Part shown: positions 26,384 through 33,832 of the stretch, piece by piece | Numbering within the stretch: position 1 is the first letter of the stretch | How the letters are laid out: the number at the start of each line of letters is the position of its first letter | From: UBA5536 sp964592595 | GTDB taxonomy: Bacteria; Bacteroidota; Bacteroidia; Bacteroidales; F082 | Direction of reading: 5' to 3' | Assembly (NCBI GenBank): GCA_964592595.1 | Contig: CAZQFH010000010.1 | Span: 27,552 to 91,551 of the forward strand | DNA length: 64,000 bases | Program-made: the position numbers and the translations under genes | The notes under the pieces: model-generated | Database searches by the model: none | The model's input: the letters and a program-made list of their open reading frames with translations, nothing else | Told to the model about the DNA's origin: nothing

Positions 26384-26956
26384 TCATCTGGATTTTTTTT
26401 CCAGGAAATAATCTTGAAGTGCTTTATTATCGCGCAAAACTTTTAGGGCCAATTTTAAATTTGATTTCAGGGTATTAATGGTAATACCGAGTTTTTCTGC
26501 AGCTTTTTGATACGAATTGTTCTGAAGATAAACCAACTCAAGCGCAGCTCTGGATTTATCGGGGATTTTCTGGCAAGCCTGGGTAATTATTTGCTGTTCC
26601 TCATCATCCAAAATAAAATCGATGGCCTGCTTCACCTTTTCTTCCTCTATACCAGCAGGAGGCTTTTGCTGATTCTTGCTTTTTTTCAAGCTATTCAGGC
26701 AAGCATTTCTCACGGCAGTGTAAAAGTACGATTTGTAAGAAGTTTGAATTTGAAGATAATACTTATCCTCCCAAAACTTTACAAATATTTGCTGTACAAC
26801 ATCTTCGGCCTCCTGATTATCGTGCAAATAAAAAAAAGCTGCCAGGTATAAAGCTTTGTAATAACGCTCAAACAAGGCTCTGAAAGCCTTTCCAGGATCA
26901 TGTTGAAAATGCAAGGTTAATTTTTTATCCTCCTGATTCATTTGCTTTCCCATCAT
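26384..26956 (-). CDS. ECF RNA polymerase sigma-70 factor (Bacteroidota expansion family)
   Basis: A sigma factor of about 190 residues. Region 2 contains ALFERYYKALYLAAFFYLHD and QEAEDVVQQIFVKFWED. Region 4 has ARAALELVYLQNNSYQKAAEKLGITINTLKSNLKLALKVLR with its helix-turn-helix. The open frame starts with a GTG at 26971, abutting the isoaspartyl dipeptidase stop, but ATG codons at 26956 and 26953 are more likely starts. It presumably directs transcription of susC onward when FecR releases it. It is co-directional with and immediately downstream of the dipeptidase gene, so both are likely on one transcript. Confidence 0.93.
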   Translation of the reverse strand: MMGKQMNQEDKKLTLHFQHDPGKAFRALFERYYKALYLAAFFYLHDNQEAEDVVQQIFVKFWEDKYYLQIQTSYKSYFYTAVRNACLNSLKKSKNQQKPPAGIEEEKVKQAIDFILDDEEQQIITQACQKIPDKSRAALELVYLQNNSYQKAAEKLGITINTLKSNLKLALKVLRDNKALQDYFLEKKSR

Positions 26957-26971
26957 GGAAAAATATTGCAC

Positions 26972-28138
26972 TTATTCATAGGTTCCTTTTACAAGCAATT
27001 TGCTTTCATGCATCATCCATTTACCATTTGCCATCACACTGCAAAGGTTAAAGCCATCATCAAGTAAAAGCAAGTCGGCATCAAAACCAGGCTTTATCTG
27101 CCCTTTATGTTTTAGCTTCAGCGTGATTGCCGGATTCTCTGTAATGGTTTTAAGCGCCACACTAACAGGTAAGCCTTCCTGTTGAATCATAGCTGCAAAT
27201 TCGGAATGCAGGGAAGTTAACAAGCCCATTTCAAGCTTTACAAGATTACCATGTTCATCGAAATGTGGCAGCGATCCAAAAGCATCAGAGGTCATGGTAA
27301 TATGTGCTATCGGAACGCCTGCAGCTAGCAATTCTCTGACTGCAACCGATGGCTTAATTTCAATATCAGGAAAATAAGGATAGGAACTTGCTGTGAGGTC
27401 GATCGTTGAAAGTTTTCCATATTTTTTAGCATCTTCAAAAATATAGCTGTTACGATTGCAGTGCGTGGGAAAAAACTGTTTCAAACTCAATTCACTTGAA
27501 GCAACTACATCATAAAGCAACTGAAAAGGATTTTTAGCATCCCCCATGTGAATATTAACAATTCCAGCTTTATCTCCCAGCATACCTCCAACACGCGCAT
27601 GGGCTGCTAATTTGGTTAGTTCCGCCACAGTAGGATGCGATGATCGGTGATCGGAAAGCGCAATCTCGCCTACCCCTATCACCTCGTCTATCAATGAAAT
27701 ATCGCGACCTACGTCTCCTGTTAATGTTGGTGTTGGAAGCTGATAGGCTCCAGCATACATCCACGCCGAAACACCCTCAGCACGCAAGGCTTTTACTTTC
27801 ATCAATACAGATTCAAAACTGCGTGTAAAACCATCTGTTCCCAAACAACCTATCACAGTAGTAACGCCAGCTTCGATCATATGCGAAAGTTGCATTTCAG
27901 GTGTTCGCGATGCCGGCCCTCCTTCACCACCAGCACCAGCAATATGCACATGGGCATCAATAAACCCGGGCATCAATTTCAAGCCATTGACATCTACTAT
28001 TTTAGCCATAGCCATCTTGGATTTTAAATGCGGTTCAACAGCGATAATCTTGCCTCCTGCTATGAGCACATCATTTTTACCGATTGCTTCAGGTGTATAT
28101 ACTTCAGCATTTGTGATCAGAATTAGGCTTGCTTCCAT
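26972..28138 (-). CDS. iadA: Isoaspartyl dipeptidase (beta-aspartyl peptidase)
   Basis: A cytosolic amidohydrolase that splits beta-Asp-X dipeptides, the products of cyanophycinase. Compared with E. coli IadA from memory, metal ligands map to His63 and His65 (DAHVH), His197 (IHMGD), His226 (PTHCNRN) and Asp285 (TSDAFGS). Glu72 and Arg229, substrate residues, are kept. E. coli has a carbamylated Lys in VIGVKCAISDHR; this protein reads VIGVGEIALSDHR, putting Glu158 there with a one-residue insertion. A consensus promoter at 28184-28215 would start transcription near 28177, so the TTG at 28186 cannot be used and the ATG at 28174 would be almost leaderless. The ATG at 28138 gives 388 residues and a ~39-nt leader. 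Confidence 0.92.
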   Translation of the reverse strand: MEASLILITNAEVYTPEAIGKNDVLIAGGKIIAVEPHLKSKMAMAKIVDVNGLKLMPGFIDAHVHIAGAGGEGGPASRTPEMQLSHMIEAGVTTVIGCLGTDGFTRSFESVLMKVKALRAEGVSAWMYAGAYQLPTPTLTGDVGRDISLIDEVIGVGEIALSDHRSSHPTVAELTKLAAHARVGGMLGDKAGIVNIHMGDAKNPFQLLYDVVASSELSLKQFFPTHCNRNSYIFEDAKKYGKLSTIDLTASSYPYFPDIEIKPSVAVRELLAAGVPIAHITMTSDAFGSLPHFDEHGNLVKLEMGLLTSLHSEFAAMIQQEGLPVSVALKTITENPAITLKLKHKGQIKPGFDADLLLLDDGFNLCSVMANGKWMMHESKLLVKGTYE

Positions 28139-28183
28139 TTCAATTTGTGTTAAGAGGAATTTATTGGCATTCATTTTAGAATC

Positions 28184-28215
28184 CAAAATTAATCATTCAA
28201 CCGTGATAAGCCAAA
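28184..28215 (-). promoter_or_regulatory. Consensus promoter of the iadA-sigma-fecR unit
   Basis: On the minus strand TTTG (28215-28212), a 20-bp spacer and TAATTTTG (28191-28184) match the Bacteroidota housekeeping consensus TTTG-N19/20-TAnnTTTG completely. It places the dipeptidase and the regulators under the primary sigma factor. Confidence 0.65.
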
Positions 28216-28321
28216 AACACCGAAGGCAATCATTTGATCATTTCTGCGTTATCCTGTTATAACAGCACTAAAATCAATGAACTATTTTTTATAAATAACA
28301 TTAGTGCCTTTATCTTCGTAT

Positions 28322-28329
28322 TACCTTTG
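28322..28329 (+). promoter_or_regulatory. Candidate -7 element for the coiled-coil lipoprotein
   Basis: TACCTTTG lies 29 bp before the ATG and fits TAnnTTTG. The -33 box is poor (TTAG near the expected place). Confidence 0.4.
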
Positions 28330-28358
28330 AAGTCCAAAACCTTAAAATTAAAACCAGT

Positions 28359-29237
28359 ATGAAACGTTTCTTTTTTTTGTCAATATTCCTAACCGGCTTG
28401 ATCTATTTTACCGGATGTACAGAAAAGTATGAAAAAGAAATAGAACGGCTGAGTACCACTGCTGACAGTTTGAAAGCTGTTGGCGAATCAAAAGATGCAT
28501 TTGCAATGGAATATGTACGCAGTTTTAATGCCATACAGGCTAATCTCGACTCTATCAAGCAGATGGAAAAGATTATCTCAGATCAAACAGCTGCCAGCAA
28601 TCCCGAAACACGCCAAAGCCAGGAGGAAAATATCAATAAAGATATTGATGCCATTTATCAGTTGCTACTCAAAAACAAACAAATTGTAAATCGTTTAAAA
28701 ATTCAGCTCAACTCAAGTGGTCAAAAAAACAGCGAACTGGAACTAATGATCGTTAACCTGAGTGAGCAAATCAGAGCCAAAGATATGGAGCTCACAGCGC
28801 TAAAGGCAGATCTCTCGCGAAAAAATTTGCAGATCAAAGATCTGGAAGCTAACCTCGAAGCAATGGAAGCACTCAACCAACAAAGAGCTGCTGAAATTGA
28901 AGCCAAAATAAACGAAATAAATACCGTTTATCATATTACCGGAACAAAAAAACTGCTCGAAGAAAAAGGAATTATCTTCAGTGAAGGCGGCTTGCTGGGA
29001 ATTGGTAAAACGCAAAAAATTGTTGATAATCCTGATTTAAGTCTTTTCACAAAAGGTGATTTACGCGAAATAAGTGCATTGCCTGTATTTAGCAAGAAAG
29101 CAGAATTAATCAGCATTCACCCTACCGAAAGCTACCAATTTTTACAAGGTACTGAGAAACAAATCGACAGCCTTAAAATACTCTATCCAGACGATTTTTG
29201 GAGTTCTTCTAAGTTTTTAGTGATGATGATTAATTAA
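28359..29237 (+). CDS. Coiled-coil lipoprotein
   Basis: A 292-residue lipoprotein with lipobox FTGC (about Cys20). The segment from about 22 to 190 is almost entirely heptad-rich coiled coil (for example LKADLSRKNLQIKDLEANLE). The C-terminal ~100 residues are globular, with GKTQKIVDNPDLSLF and a PTESYQFLQGTEKQIDSL segment. It probably sits in the inner or outer membrane facing the periplasm. The gene is divergent from the dipeptidase locus and 8 bp upstream of the radical SAM gene. I do not recognise a functional family. Confidence 0.8.
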   Translation: MKRFFFLSIFLTGLIYFTGCTEKYEKEIERLSTTADSLKAVGESKDAFAMEYVRSFNAIQANLDSIKQMEKIISDQTAASNPETRQSQEENINKDIDAIYQLLLKNKQIVNRLKIQLNSSGQKNSELELMIVNLSEQIRAKDMELTALKADLSRKNLQIKDLEANLEAMEALNQQRAAEIEAKINEINTVYHITGTKKLLEEKGIIFSEGGLLGIGKTQKIVDNPDLSLFTKGDLREISALPVFSKKAELISIHPTESYQFLQGTEKQIDSLKILYPDDFWSSSKFLVMMIN

Positions 29238-29245
29238 GCTGCTTA

Positions 29246-30025
29246 ATGGGAGTTTTCTTATTTGATGATATGATATTCGGGCCGGTGAAAAGTCGCCGAC
29301 TCGGAGTTTCTTTGGGGATTAATCTCCTACCAAATCATGCTAAATTTTGCAATTTCAATTGCATCTATTGTGAATGTGGCTGGACAAAAAACAAACAGGC
29401 ACTTCGCATGGAGCTGCCCAAAGCAGAAGAATTGTTGATAGCTTTGGAACAAAAACTTATCGAAACCAATGGTACTGATACCGAACCTGACAGCATAACC
29501 TTTGCAGGAAATGGCGAACCAACTATGCACCCGGAGTTTGATGTAATAATTCGCGAAACCATCAAGTTACGTGATACTTATGCCTCCAGGGCACTTGTAA
29601 GTGTGCTTTCAAATGGCAGTATGCTTCATAAACCAAATATCATCGAAAGCCTCAAACTTGCCGATAATAACATACTTAAACTGGATGGCGGAACAGAAGA
29701 TACCATTCGCAAAATCAATATGCCGCTCAAGGCTTTCAGGCTTCATGATTATGTGAATCAGCTAAAACGTTTCAATGGGAAAATCATTATTCAAACACTT
29801 TTTGTACGAGGCAGATTCGGAAACGAAATCATCGATAATACCACTCAAAAAGAAATTGATGCCTGGCTTGAATTATTACAGCTTATCCAACCCCGAAAAG
29901 TTATGATTTACCCCATTGAAAGAGACACCCCGGCTGAAAATCTCGAAAAAATAAGCCTTGCGGAAATGAATCGAATTGCTGAACAAGTTTCAGCCAAAGG
30001 AATAAAATCTGAAGTTTTTGCCTGA
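29246..30025 (+). CDS. Radical SAM protein
   Basis: A 259-residue radical SAM enzyme with the 4Fe-4S motif CNFNCIYC (Cys35, Cys39, Cys42). It is preceded by the family segment GPVKSRRLGVSLGINLLPN, and the SAM-binding FAGNGEPTMHPEF segment follows. This resembles the Fe-S oxidoreductase group related to wyosine/tRNA-modifying or activating-type radical SAM enzymes, but the substrate cannot be assigned. There is no second Fe-S cluster motif at the C terminus. It is 5 bp upstream of a small repeat protein, with which it is likely co-translated. Confidence 0.88.
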   Translation: MGVFLFDDMIFGPVKSRRLGVSLGINLLPNHAKFCNFNCIYCECGWTKNKQALRMELPKAEELLIALEQKLIETNGTDTEPDSITFAGNGEPTMHPEFDVIIRETIKLRDTYASRALVSVLSNGSMLHKPNIIESLKLADNNILKLDGGTEDTIRKINMPLKAFRLHDYVNQLKRFNGKIIIQTLFVRGRFGNEIIDNTTQKEIDAWLELLQLIQPRKVMIYPIERDTPAENLEKISLAEMNRIAEQVSAKGIKSEVFA

Positions 30026-30030
30026 TCGAA

Positions 30031-30432
30031 ATGACCAATTATCCACCTAAAATACTACTGGCCTTTTCTGAAACTTTTAATGAAGAAAAAGAACAGTTTT
30101 TTGATTGGTTGCTCAATAACGGCTACCCGGAACTTGCCGCACTCAGCAGCGCCATCAGAGGTAGCGAAGAAGCATTAAAATGGCTGCTGCAATACAAATA
30201 CTTCCATTTGGCAGCACTCGATGGAGCAATCGATAAGCAAACCAAAGCACGCGATTGGCTGGTTAAATACAAATTTTCAATGTCTGTAATGCTTGCCGAT
30301 GCTGTAAATGAGCATCAGGCTGCCCTCAATTATTTTCAGGATAATGACTTACATATCTTTTTGCTTATAGCCAAGCGCATTCGCGATTTCCGCAACAGAC
30401 AAACCTTTGATTATCACAAGAAAAGATTCTAA
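30031..30432 (+). CDS. Small protein of five tandem 25-residue helical repeats
   Basis: A 133-residue cytosolic protein. It divides exactly into 25-residue units at residues 1-25, 26-50, 51-75, 76-100 and 101-125, followed by an 8-residue basic/aromatic tail. Units 2-4 begin WLLNNGY, WLLQYKY and WLVKYKF and share the pattern LAALxxAI in mid-unit. This predicts a short helical solenoid akin to TPR/ankyrin-type repeats. It starts 5 bp after the radical SAM gene, suggesting a partner or substrate-presenting protein, but that is inference. Confidence 0.75.
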   Translation: MTNYPPKILLAFSETFNEEKEQFFDWLLNNGYPELAALSSAIRGSEEALKWLLQYKYFHLAALDGAIDKQTKARDWLVKYKFSMSVMLADAVNEHQAALNYFQDNDLHIFLLIAKRIRDFRNRQTFDYHKKRF

Positions 30433-30438
30433 AAACAC

Positions 30439-30476
30439 AAAAGCAGGAGCGTGATAATCATGCCCCTGCTTTTTAA
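30439..30476. terminator. Bidirectional terminator between convergent genes
   Basis: The stem AAAAGCAGG/CCTGCTTTT continues inward through GC/GC and TGA/TCA pairs around a short loop. A T run follows on the plus side and a shorter one on the minus side. It lies between the repeat protein and nrdJ. Confidence 0.85.
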
Positions 30477-30491
30477 AAAAATATATCAGTA

Positions 30492-33197
30492 TTAACTACA
30501 TTTGGAATATCCACAGGAATTACAAGTGAGGCAACCGTCCTGATAGACCAGACTTTCATTAGATCCGCATTCAGGACAAGTACTTCCATCAGCTTTAGTT
30601 CCATCAGGAATATACCTTTTTATCCCCCTTACCACACCATTCTTCCAGGTATTGATACTGTCATCATCAAGGGTGAGGTTCTGAACCAATTCGATCACAT
30701 AAGGCAATGGCATGCCATGACGTAAAATGCCTGAAATCAATTTGGCATAATTCCAGTATTCTTTATCAAAAGATCTTGACAAGCCTTCGATTGTAATTTT
30801 ATATCCTTGTTTATCAGTAAATTGAAAATCGTAACGTGCTTTTTCACCTTTTACTTTCTCACGGATTACCACACCCGCCTCAACCCATGGAGGAAGGAAA
30901 AAGTCGTCTGCTTTTCCTGTAAAAATTTCGTAAGGTTTACCATTGAGTTTACCAACTACTGCAATCCATTTCTCATAATTATTTTGGAAGCGTACTACAT
31001 CAGCTTCAAGTCGTTTCGGGCGCGGAGGTGCTGTTGTTTCCTTAAACTCTTCATTATCTGCATCCTTGGATTTTTTCTCATCGGCACTGATCAATACACC
31101 TGAGCGCGAACCATCGCGATAGATTGTCATTCCTTTGCATCCACTTTCCCAGGCGGTTTTATAAATGTCGCTCACCATTTCCTGATCCACTTCCTGCGGC
31201 ACATTCACCGTAACACTTATAGAATGATCTACCCATTTCTGGATATCGCCCTGCATTTTTACCTTGCTAACCCAGTTGATATCATTGGAAGTGGCCTTGT
31301 AATAAGGCGACATTTTTATCACTTCCTTCAGTTGTGCATCTGGATAAGCTTTTACTTCATCTACATCAAAACCATTTACGGTTAGCCATGTTTCGAATTT
31401 AGGATGAAATACATTGTATTCTTCCCAGGAATCTCCAACCTCATCAACAAACCCTACTGTTACGTTTCTGTCGTTGGGGTTTACTTTTCTGCGGCGCTTG
31501 TAAGAAACCATAAACACCGGCTCAATACCAGAAGTGGTTTGTGTACAGATACTTACACTGCCTGTGGGCGCAATTGTAAGCATGGCGATATTACGACGAC
31601 CAACACGTTTCATTTTTTCGTAAACCTGTGGATCGCTTTCGCGAATACGCGCTATGAAGGGATTATTAGCTTCACGTTCGGTGTTATACACTTCAAAAGC
31701 ACCACGCTCTTCAGCCATATCTACCGAAGAACGATATACTTCAAGAGCCAGCATTTTATGCACTTCGGTCGAAAAGCTGATTGCATCAGGCGAACCATAA
31801 GTTTCGCCCAAAGCAGCAAGCATATCACCCTCGGCGGTGATACCAATTCCTGTTCTCCTGCCCTGAAGCGCTTTTTTTCTAATATTTTTCCAAAGGTTCA
31901 ACTCAACCTGTTTCACTTCAATACTTTCTGGATCCGATTCGATCTTGGCTAAAATGGCATCAACCTTTTCTATTTCCAGATCTACTATGTCGTCCATAAT
32001 ACGCTGTGCCATGCGAGCATGTTTGGTAAATAATTCAGCATCGAAACTTGCATCTGTTGTAAAAGGTTTTTTTACATAGCTGTATAAATTGATTGCCAGC
32101 AGGCGGCAACTATCGTAGGCACACAAAGGTATTTCGCCACAAGGGTTGGTTGACAGGGTTTTAAATCCCAAATCAGCATAAGAATCCGGAATGGATTCAT
32201 TGATTATTGTGTCCCAGAAAAGCACACCCGGCTCAGCTGATGCCCATGCATTATGAATTATTTTATCCCATAGCTTTTTGGCATCGGTTTCTTTAACAAA
32301 AATGGGATTTGATGAGTTGATAGGATATTGCTGAACAAAAGATTTATCTTCAATTACGGCCTTCATAAATTCATTTGTGATGCGCACTGAAACATTGGCT
32401 CCGGTAACTTTGCCTAATTCCATTTTGGCATCGATAAACTTCTCTGCATCCGGATGTTTCACACTTATGCTCAGCATCAAAGCGCCACGGCGACCATCCT
32501 GAGCCACTTCACGAGTTGAATTGGAATAGCGTTCCATAAATGGTACTACTCCGGTGGAAGTAAGTGCACTATTTTTTACAGGACTACCGGTAGGCCTGAT
32601 ATGCGACAAATCATGGCCAACGCCCCCACGACGTTTCATCAATTGCACCTGCTCCTGATCGATCTTCATGATGCCACCGTATGAATCCGAATTGCCTTCG
32701 TTGCCAATAACAAAACAATTGGAAAGTGACGAAACCTGAAAATTATTTCCAATACCTGCCATTGGGCTTCCCTGTGGCACGATGTATTTAAAATCCTTTA
32801 GCACAGCGTAGATTTCTTCCTCACTCACCGGATTCGGATATTTTTGTTCTATCCGGGCAATCTCAGCAGCAAGCCTTCTGTGCATATCTTCAGGAGTACG
32901 TTCGTAAATATTACCCTGGCTGTCCTTGAGGGCATATTTATTCATCCACACATTAGCAGCCAACACATCACCTTTAAAATATTCGGTGGCCCATTTGAGT
33001 ACATCTTCATGGGCATATTTTGCGGTGGGAGTTTGTAAATGTTTTGGGATAGCTGTTACGTCATCTTTCACTTGATCTTCTTGTTCAATTTCGAGTATTT
33101 CAGGTCTTGTTCTTTTTTCAAGCATTTTCTCATAGAAATCACTTTTTAGTTCTTGTTTTTCAGTAATTTCCAGATTAGCAAACAAGTTGTTTTCCAT
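30492..33197 (-). CDS. nrdJ: Adenosylcobalamin-dependent (class II) ribonucleoside-diphosphate reductase
   Basis: A protein of about 901 residues that converts ribonucleotides to deoxyribonucleotides using coenzyme B12 rather than oxygen or a glycyl radical. The active-site segment STNPCGEIPLCAYDSCRLL, the radical-transfer region and APTGSVSICTQTTSGIEP are present. The C terminus is a cysteine-rich zinc ribbon (CPECG, CLTCNSCGYSKCS), typical of long NrdJ proteins. The frame opens with TTG at 33254, but the ATG at 33197 (MENNLFANLEIT) is the natural start. No nrdD or nrdAB is in the window. Two similar GTTAAA(A)CCTTT copies precede the start. Confidence 0.95.
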   Translation of the reverse strand: MENNLFANLEITEKQELKSDFYEKMLEKRTRPEILEIEQEDQVKDDVTAIPKHLQTPTAKYAHEDVLKWATEYFKGDVLAANVWMNKYALKDSQGNIYERTPEDMHRRLAAEIARIEQKYPNPVSEEEIYAVLKDFKYIVPQGSPMAGIGNNFQVSSLSNCFVIGNEGNSDSYGGIMKIDQEQVQLMKRRGGVGHDLSHIRPTGSPVKNSALTSTGVVPFMERYSNSTREVAQDGRRGALMLSISVKHPDAEKFIDAKMELGKVTGANVSVRITNEFMKAVIEDKSFVQQYPINSSNPIFVKETDAKKLWDKIIHNAWASAEPGVLFWDTIINESIPDSYADLGFKTLSTNPCGEIPLCAYDSCRLLAINLYSYVKKPFTTDASFDAELFTKHARMAQRIMDDIVDLEIEKVDAILAKIESDPESIEVKQVELNLWKNIRKKALQGRRTGIGITAEGDMLAALGETYGSPDAISFSTEVHKMLALEVYRSSVDMAEERGAFEVYNTEREANNPFIARIRESDPQVYEKMKRVGRRNIAMLTIAPTGSVSICTQTTSGIEPVFMVSYKRRRKVNPNDRNVTVGFVDEVGDSWEEYNVFHPKFETWLTVNGFDVDEVKAYPDAQLKEVIKMSPYYKATSNDINWVSKVKMQGDIQKWVDHSISVTVNVPQEVDQEMVSDIYKTAWESGCKGMTIYRDGSRSGVLISADEKKSKDADNEEFKETTAPPRPKRLEADVVRFQNNYEKWIAVVGKLNGKPYEIFTGKADDFFLPPWVEAGVVIREKVKGEKARYDFQFTDKQGYKITIEGLSRSFDKEYWNYAKLISGILRHGMPLPYVIELVQNLTLDDDSINTWKNGVVRGIKRYIPDGTKADGSTCPECGSNESLVYQDGCLTCNSCGYSKCS

Positions 33198-33200
33198 TTT

Positions 33201-33243
33201 GTTAAAACCTTTGAGTTGTACGTTAATATTAGTTAAACCTTTT
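33201..33243 (-). repeat. Two direct repeats upstream of nrdJ
   Basis: GTTAAAACCTTT (33201-33212) and GTTAAACCTTTT (33232-33243, plus-strand reading) are spaced 31 bp apart, about three helical turns, within 50 bp of the nrdJ start. This could be a tandem operator. Confidence 0.35.
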
Positions 33244-33454
33244 AAAAACAACAAAGCATCTAATGTTGTTATCCCTCAAAAAGGCTTTGCAAGATACAAT
33301 CAAATTTTGGTGGATTCGGAAGGTATTTTTCAACGAAAGGTTGTTAATAAGTCAGCGATCCGAATAAAATCAAGCGGTTTTGACACTTATTCACCCGTTG
33401 TTAATTTTTTTCTTTGGAAAATTGAAAAGTTTGGCATAGGTATCTCAAATTTTA

Positions 33455-33823
33455 TTACTTACTCCATAACATCTTAATTGCTATGGCTATTAATACAATT
33501 GCAAAGATTTTTCGAAGTAGATACACAGGAATAGCGATGGCAAACTTAGAACCCAAATATCCCCCAACAAAAAAAGCTGCGGCAATTATCATAGCATATT
33601 GCAAATTGAGGGCGCCTGCCTTGAAATAATTATAGGCTGCAAGCAATCCAATTGGTGGTAGCATAATGGCCAAACTGGTTCCTTGTGCCGAATACTGATC
33701 CATATGTAATATAAAAATAAGTGCCGGGATAATGATCAGTGCCCCGCCAATACCAATCAATCCACTAAAAATGCCGGCCACAAGACCTATTAAGATGAGA
33801 ATGATAACTGTTGATGCTGCCAT
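33455..33823 (-). CDS. TauE/SafE-type membrane protein, half length
   Basis: A 122-residue integral membrane protein with about four hydrophobic helices. The N terminus has the TauE/SafE (DUF81) pattern LVAGIFSGLIGIGGALIIIPAL, and GGYLGSKFA is the later conserved glycine-rich segment. Full-length sulfite/sulfoacetate exporters have about 250 residues with two such halves; this protein is one half and would need to dimerise. The gap to the downstream nrdJ start is 257 bp, so co-transcription is uncertain. The transported anion is unknown. Confidence 0.8.
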   Translation of the reverse strand: MAASTVIILILIGLVAGIFSGLIGIGGALIIIPALIFILHMDQYSAQGTSLAIMLPPIGLLAAYNYFKAGALNLQYAMIIAAAFFVGGYLGSKFAIAIPVYLLRKIFAIVLIAIAIKMLWSK

Positions 33824-33832
33824 TTTTTTTAA

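Noticed and set aside
15477..28138. Cyanophycin synthetase (cphA) making this a storage rather than scavenging locus
   Set aside because: No large ATP-grasp/Mur-ligase-type synthetase gene is present; the export signals on both S51 proteins and the SusCD pair point to use of external polymer.
31404..31952. A 182-codon open frame antisense to nrdJ
   Set aside because: Fully contained in the conserved nrdJ coding region; composition is that of a reverse-frame shadow.
33198..33454. Cobalamin riboswitch upstream of the B12-dependent reductase nrdJ
   Set aside because: I could not find the conserved B12-box core or the long paired structure in this 257-bp region.
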